Assembly: GCA_021781745.1 (NCBI GenBank)
Contig: JAJXWH010000003.1
Span: 1 to 64,000 of the forward strand
Source: Bacillota bacterium
Lineage (GTDB): Bacteria > Bacillota > Clostridia > Clostridiales > Clostridiaceae
Reading direction: 5' to 3'
DNA length: 64,000 nucleotides
The notes under the pieces: model-generated
Database searches by the model: none
What the model was told of the DNA's origin: nothing
Seen by the model: the letters and a program-made list of their open reading frames with translations, nothing else
Program-made: the position numbers and the translations under genes
Part shown: piece by piece, positions 63,318 through 64,000 of the stretch
How the letters are laid out: every line of letters begins with the position of its first letter
Position numbering within the stretch: position 1 is the first letter of the stretch

Positions 63318-64000
63318 TTAATCTACCAAAGTAATCCCAAGTTTTTCATAAAACTCTTTATTAATATCATGACATTCTTTAAGGTTATTTTCTTTCCTAA
63401 ACTTTATTACATACAGTTTCATTCCTTCGCCATATATTCCATCTAAATTTTTAGGATAATAGCCTTTTTCTTTCATTTTTCTTTGCACTTCTAAAACATC
63501 CGCCCCTCTATCGCCAGGCTTTAAATTTACAAATCCTTTTTCAAAAGGGCCATATGGGCCTGCGTATATGCATACTATCATTCCACGCTTTACATACTCA
63601 TATAATTCCTCTATATCCTTATTTCGCATTCTAATACATCCATGGGAGGCTTCGCTCCCAATAGAGTATGGTTTATTTGTGCCATGAATTCCATAAATTC
63701 CCCAAGGTACATTTAATCCAATCCACCTTGTGCCAAAACCTCCACTCCATTTAGCCATACGTACCACTTTCCATGTACCTACCGGAGAAGGTGTTTCTTG
63801 TTTACCACTAGCTATTGTATATTTTTTTAATATTATATTTTTCTCAGTATCTATTAAATAAAGCCTTTCTTCACTAATATCAACTAATATAGATATATTA
63901 CTATTAGAATGAATTTTTGATTCCGCATTAACTGCATACCTCAATGAATTTAATATAAAAACAAATATAATTAATAAAATAGTGTTCCTAATAAATCTTC
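63318..64000 (-). CDS. L,D-transpeptidase (YkuD) with peptidoglycan-binding domain, start outside window
   Basis: The frame is open to the window edge; the first residues seen (RNTILLIIFVFILNSLRYAV) are a signal/membrane segment, so the start codon lies beyond 64000. YkuD domain: VDISEERLYLIDTEKNIILK, KWSGGFGTRWIGLNVPWGIY, IHGTNKP and the catalytic SHGCIRMRNKDIEELY. A C-terminal PG_binding_1 domain follows (LKPGDRGADVLEVQRKMKEK, GYYPKNLDGIYGEGM). It forms 3-3 cross-links or anchors proteins in the wall. Confidence 0.9.
   Translation of the reverse strand, partial: RFIRNTILLIIFVFILNSLRYAVNAESKIHSNSNISILVDISEERLYLIDTEKNIILKKYTIASGKQETPSPVGTWKVVRMAKWSGGFGTRWIGLNVPWGIYGIHGTNKPYSIGSEASHGCIRMRNKDIEELYEYVKRGMIVCIYAGPYGPFEKGFVNLKPGDRGADVLEVQRKMKEKGYYPKNLDGIYGEGMKLYVIKFRKENNLKECHDINKEFYEKLGITLVD

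Overview
The window is AT-rich DNA with Clostridium-type genes: strong AAGGAGG ribosome sites, TTG and GTG starts, a class I aldolase, a secreted GH5 hydrolase, UviA/TcdR-like sigma and YvrJ-like proteins, and choline-type wall-binding repeats. It is most likely a chromosomal stretch of a saccharolytic Clostridium (sensu stricto). The species cannot be fixed from sequence alone, and no tRNA, rRNA or CRISPR array was seen.

Region 1 (1-19.4 kb) is ordinary accessory chromosome made of small regulator-plus-enzyme pairs: AraC/SDR, LysR/nitroreductase, a MATE exporter, a two-component system, AraC/epimerase, a second epimerase, a secreted GH5 hydrolase, fructose-bisphosphate aldolase and a PAF-acetylhydrolase-like enzyme. 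Three promoters in front of the SDR and the two epimerase genes share one tandem-repeat operator with the same distance to the -10 box, which suggests a small AraC regulon. Broken genes (PadR, MerR, HD-like, TetR, a copied piece of the MATE gene) mark decay.

Region 2 (19.8-38.2 kb) looks like an accretion zone. Four short sites (22.5, 34.6, 37.3 and 38.0 kb) resemble the last codons of the 23S rRNA methyltransferase gene rlmD/rumA, a known integration target, without the gene body. A related terminator-type boundary repeat recurs at 19.8, 20.3, 22.4 and 34.5 kb. Between them lie an overlapping pair of large serine recombinases with a zinc-finger companion, a third serine recombinase, an intact IS4-like element with a 5-bp target duplication, an Xre/ImmA-IrrE/PIN operon, a truncated lysis cassette, a truncated type I restriction gene, a HARE-HTH protein and a pRiA4b ORF-3-like protein.

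Region 3 (38.3-51.5 kb) is a defence island on the minus strand: a UvrD-like helicase with a DUF2290 partner, an AbiE toxin-antitoxin pair, an HNH-type protein and a complete type I restriction-modification operon with an extra half-size specificity subunit.

Region 4 (51.5-64 kb) has plasmid or phage flavour: endolysin, sigma factor, ribbon-helix-helix proteins, an AT-rich repeat array, YvrJ and other small membrane proteins. Two long intergenic stretches (about 55.65-57.1 and 59.8-60.8 kb) contain no convincing genes but chains of strong hairpins, and they share one long hairpin unit in opposite orientation. They are candidates for large structured RNAs or replication/transfer origins and are the least explained sequence here. 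The window ends in secreted small proteins and an L,D-transpeptidase running off the edge.
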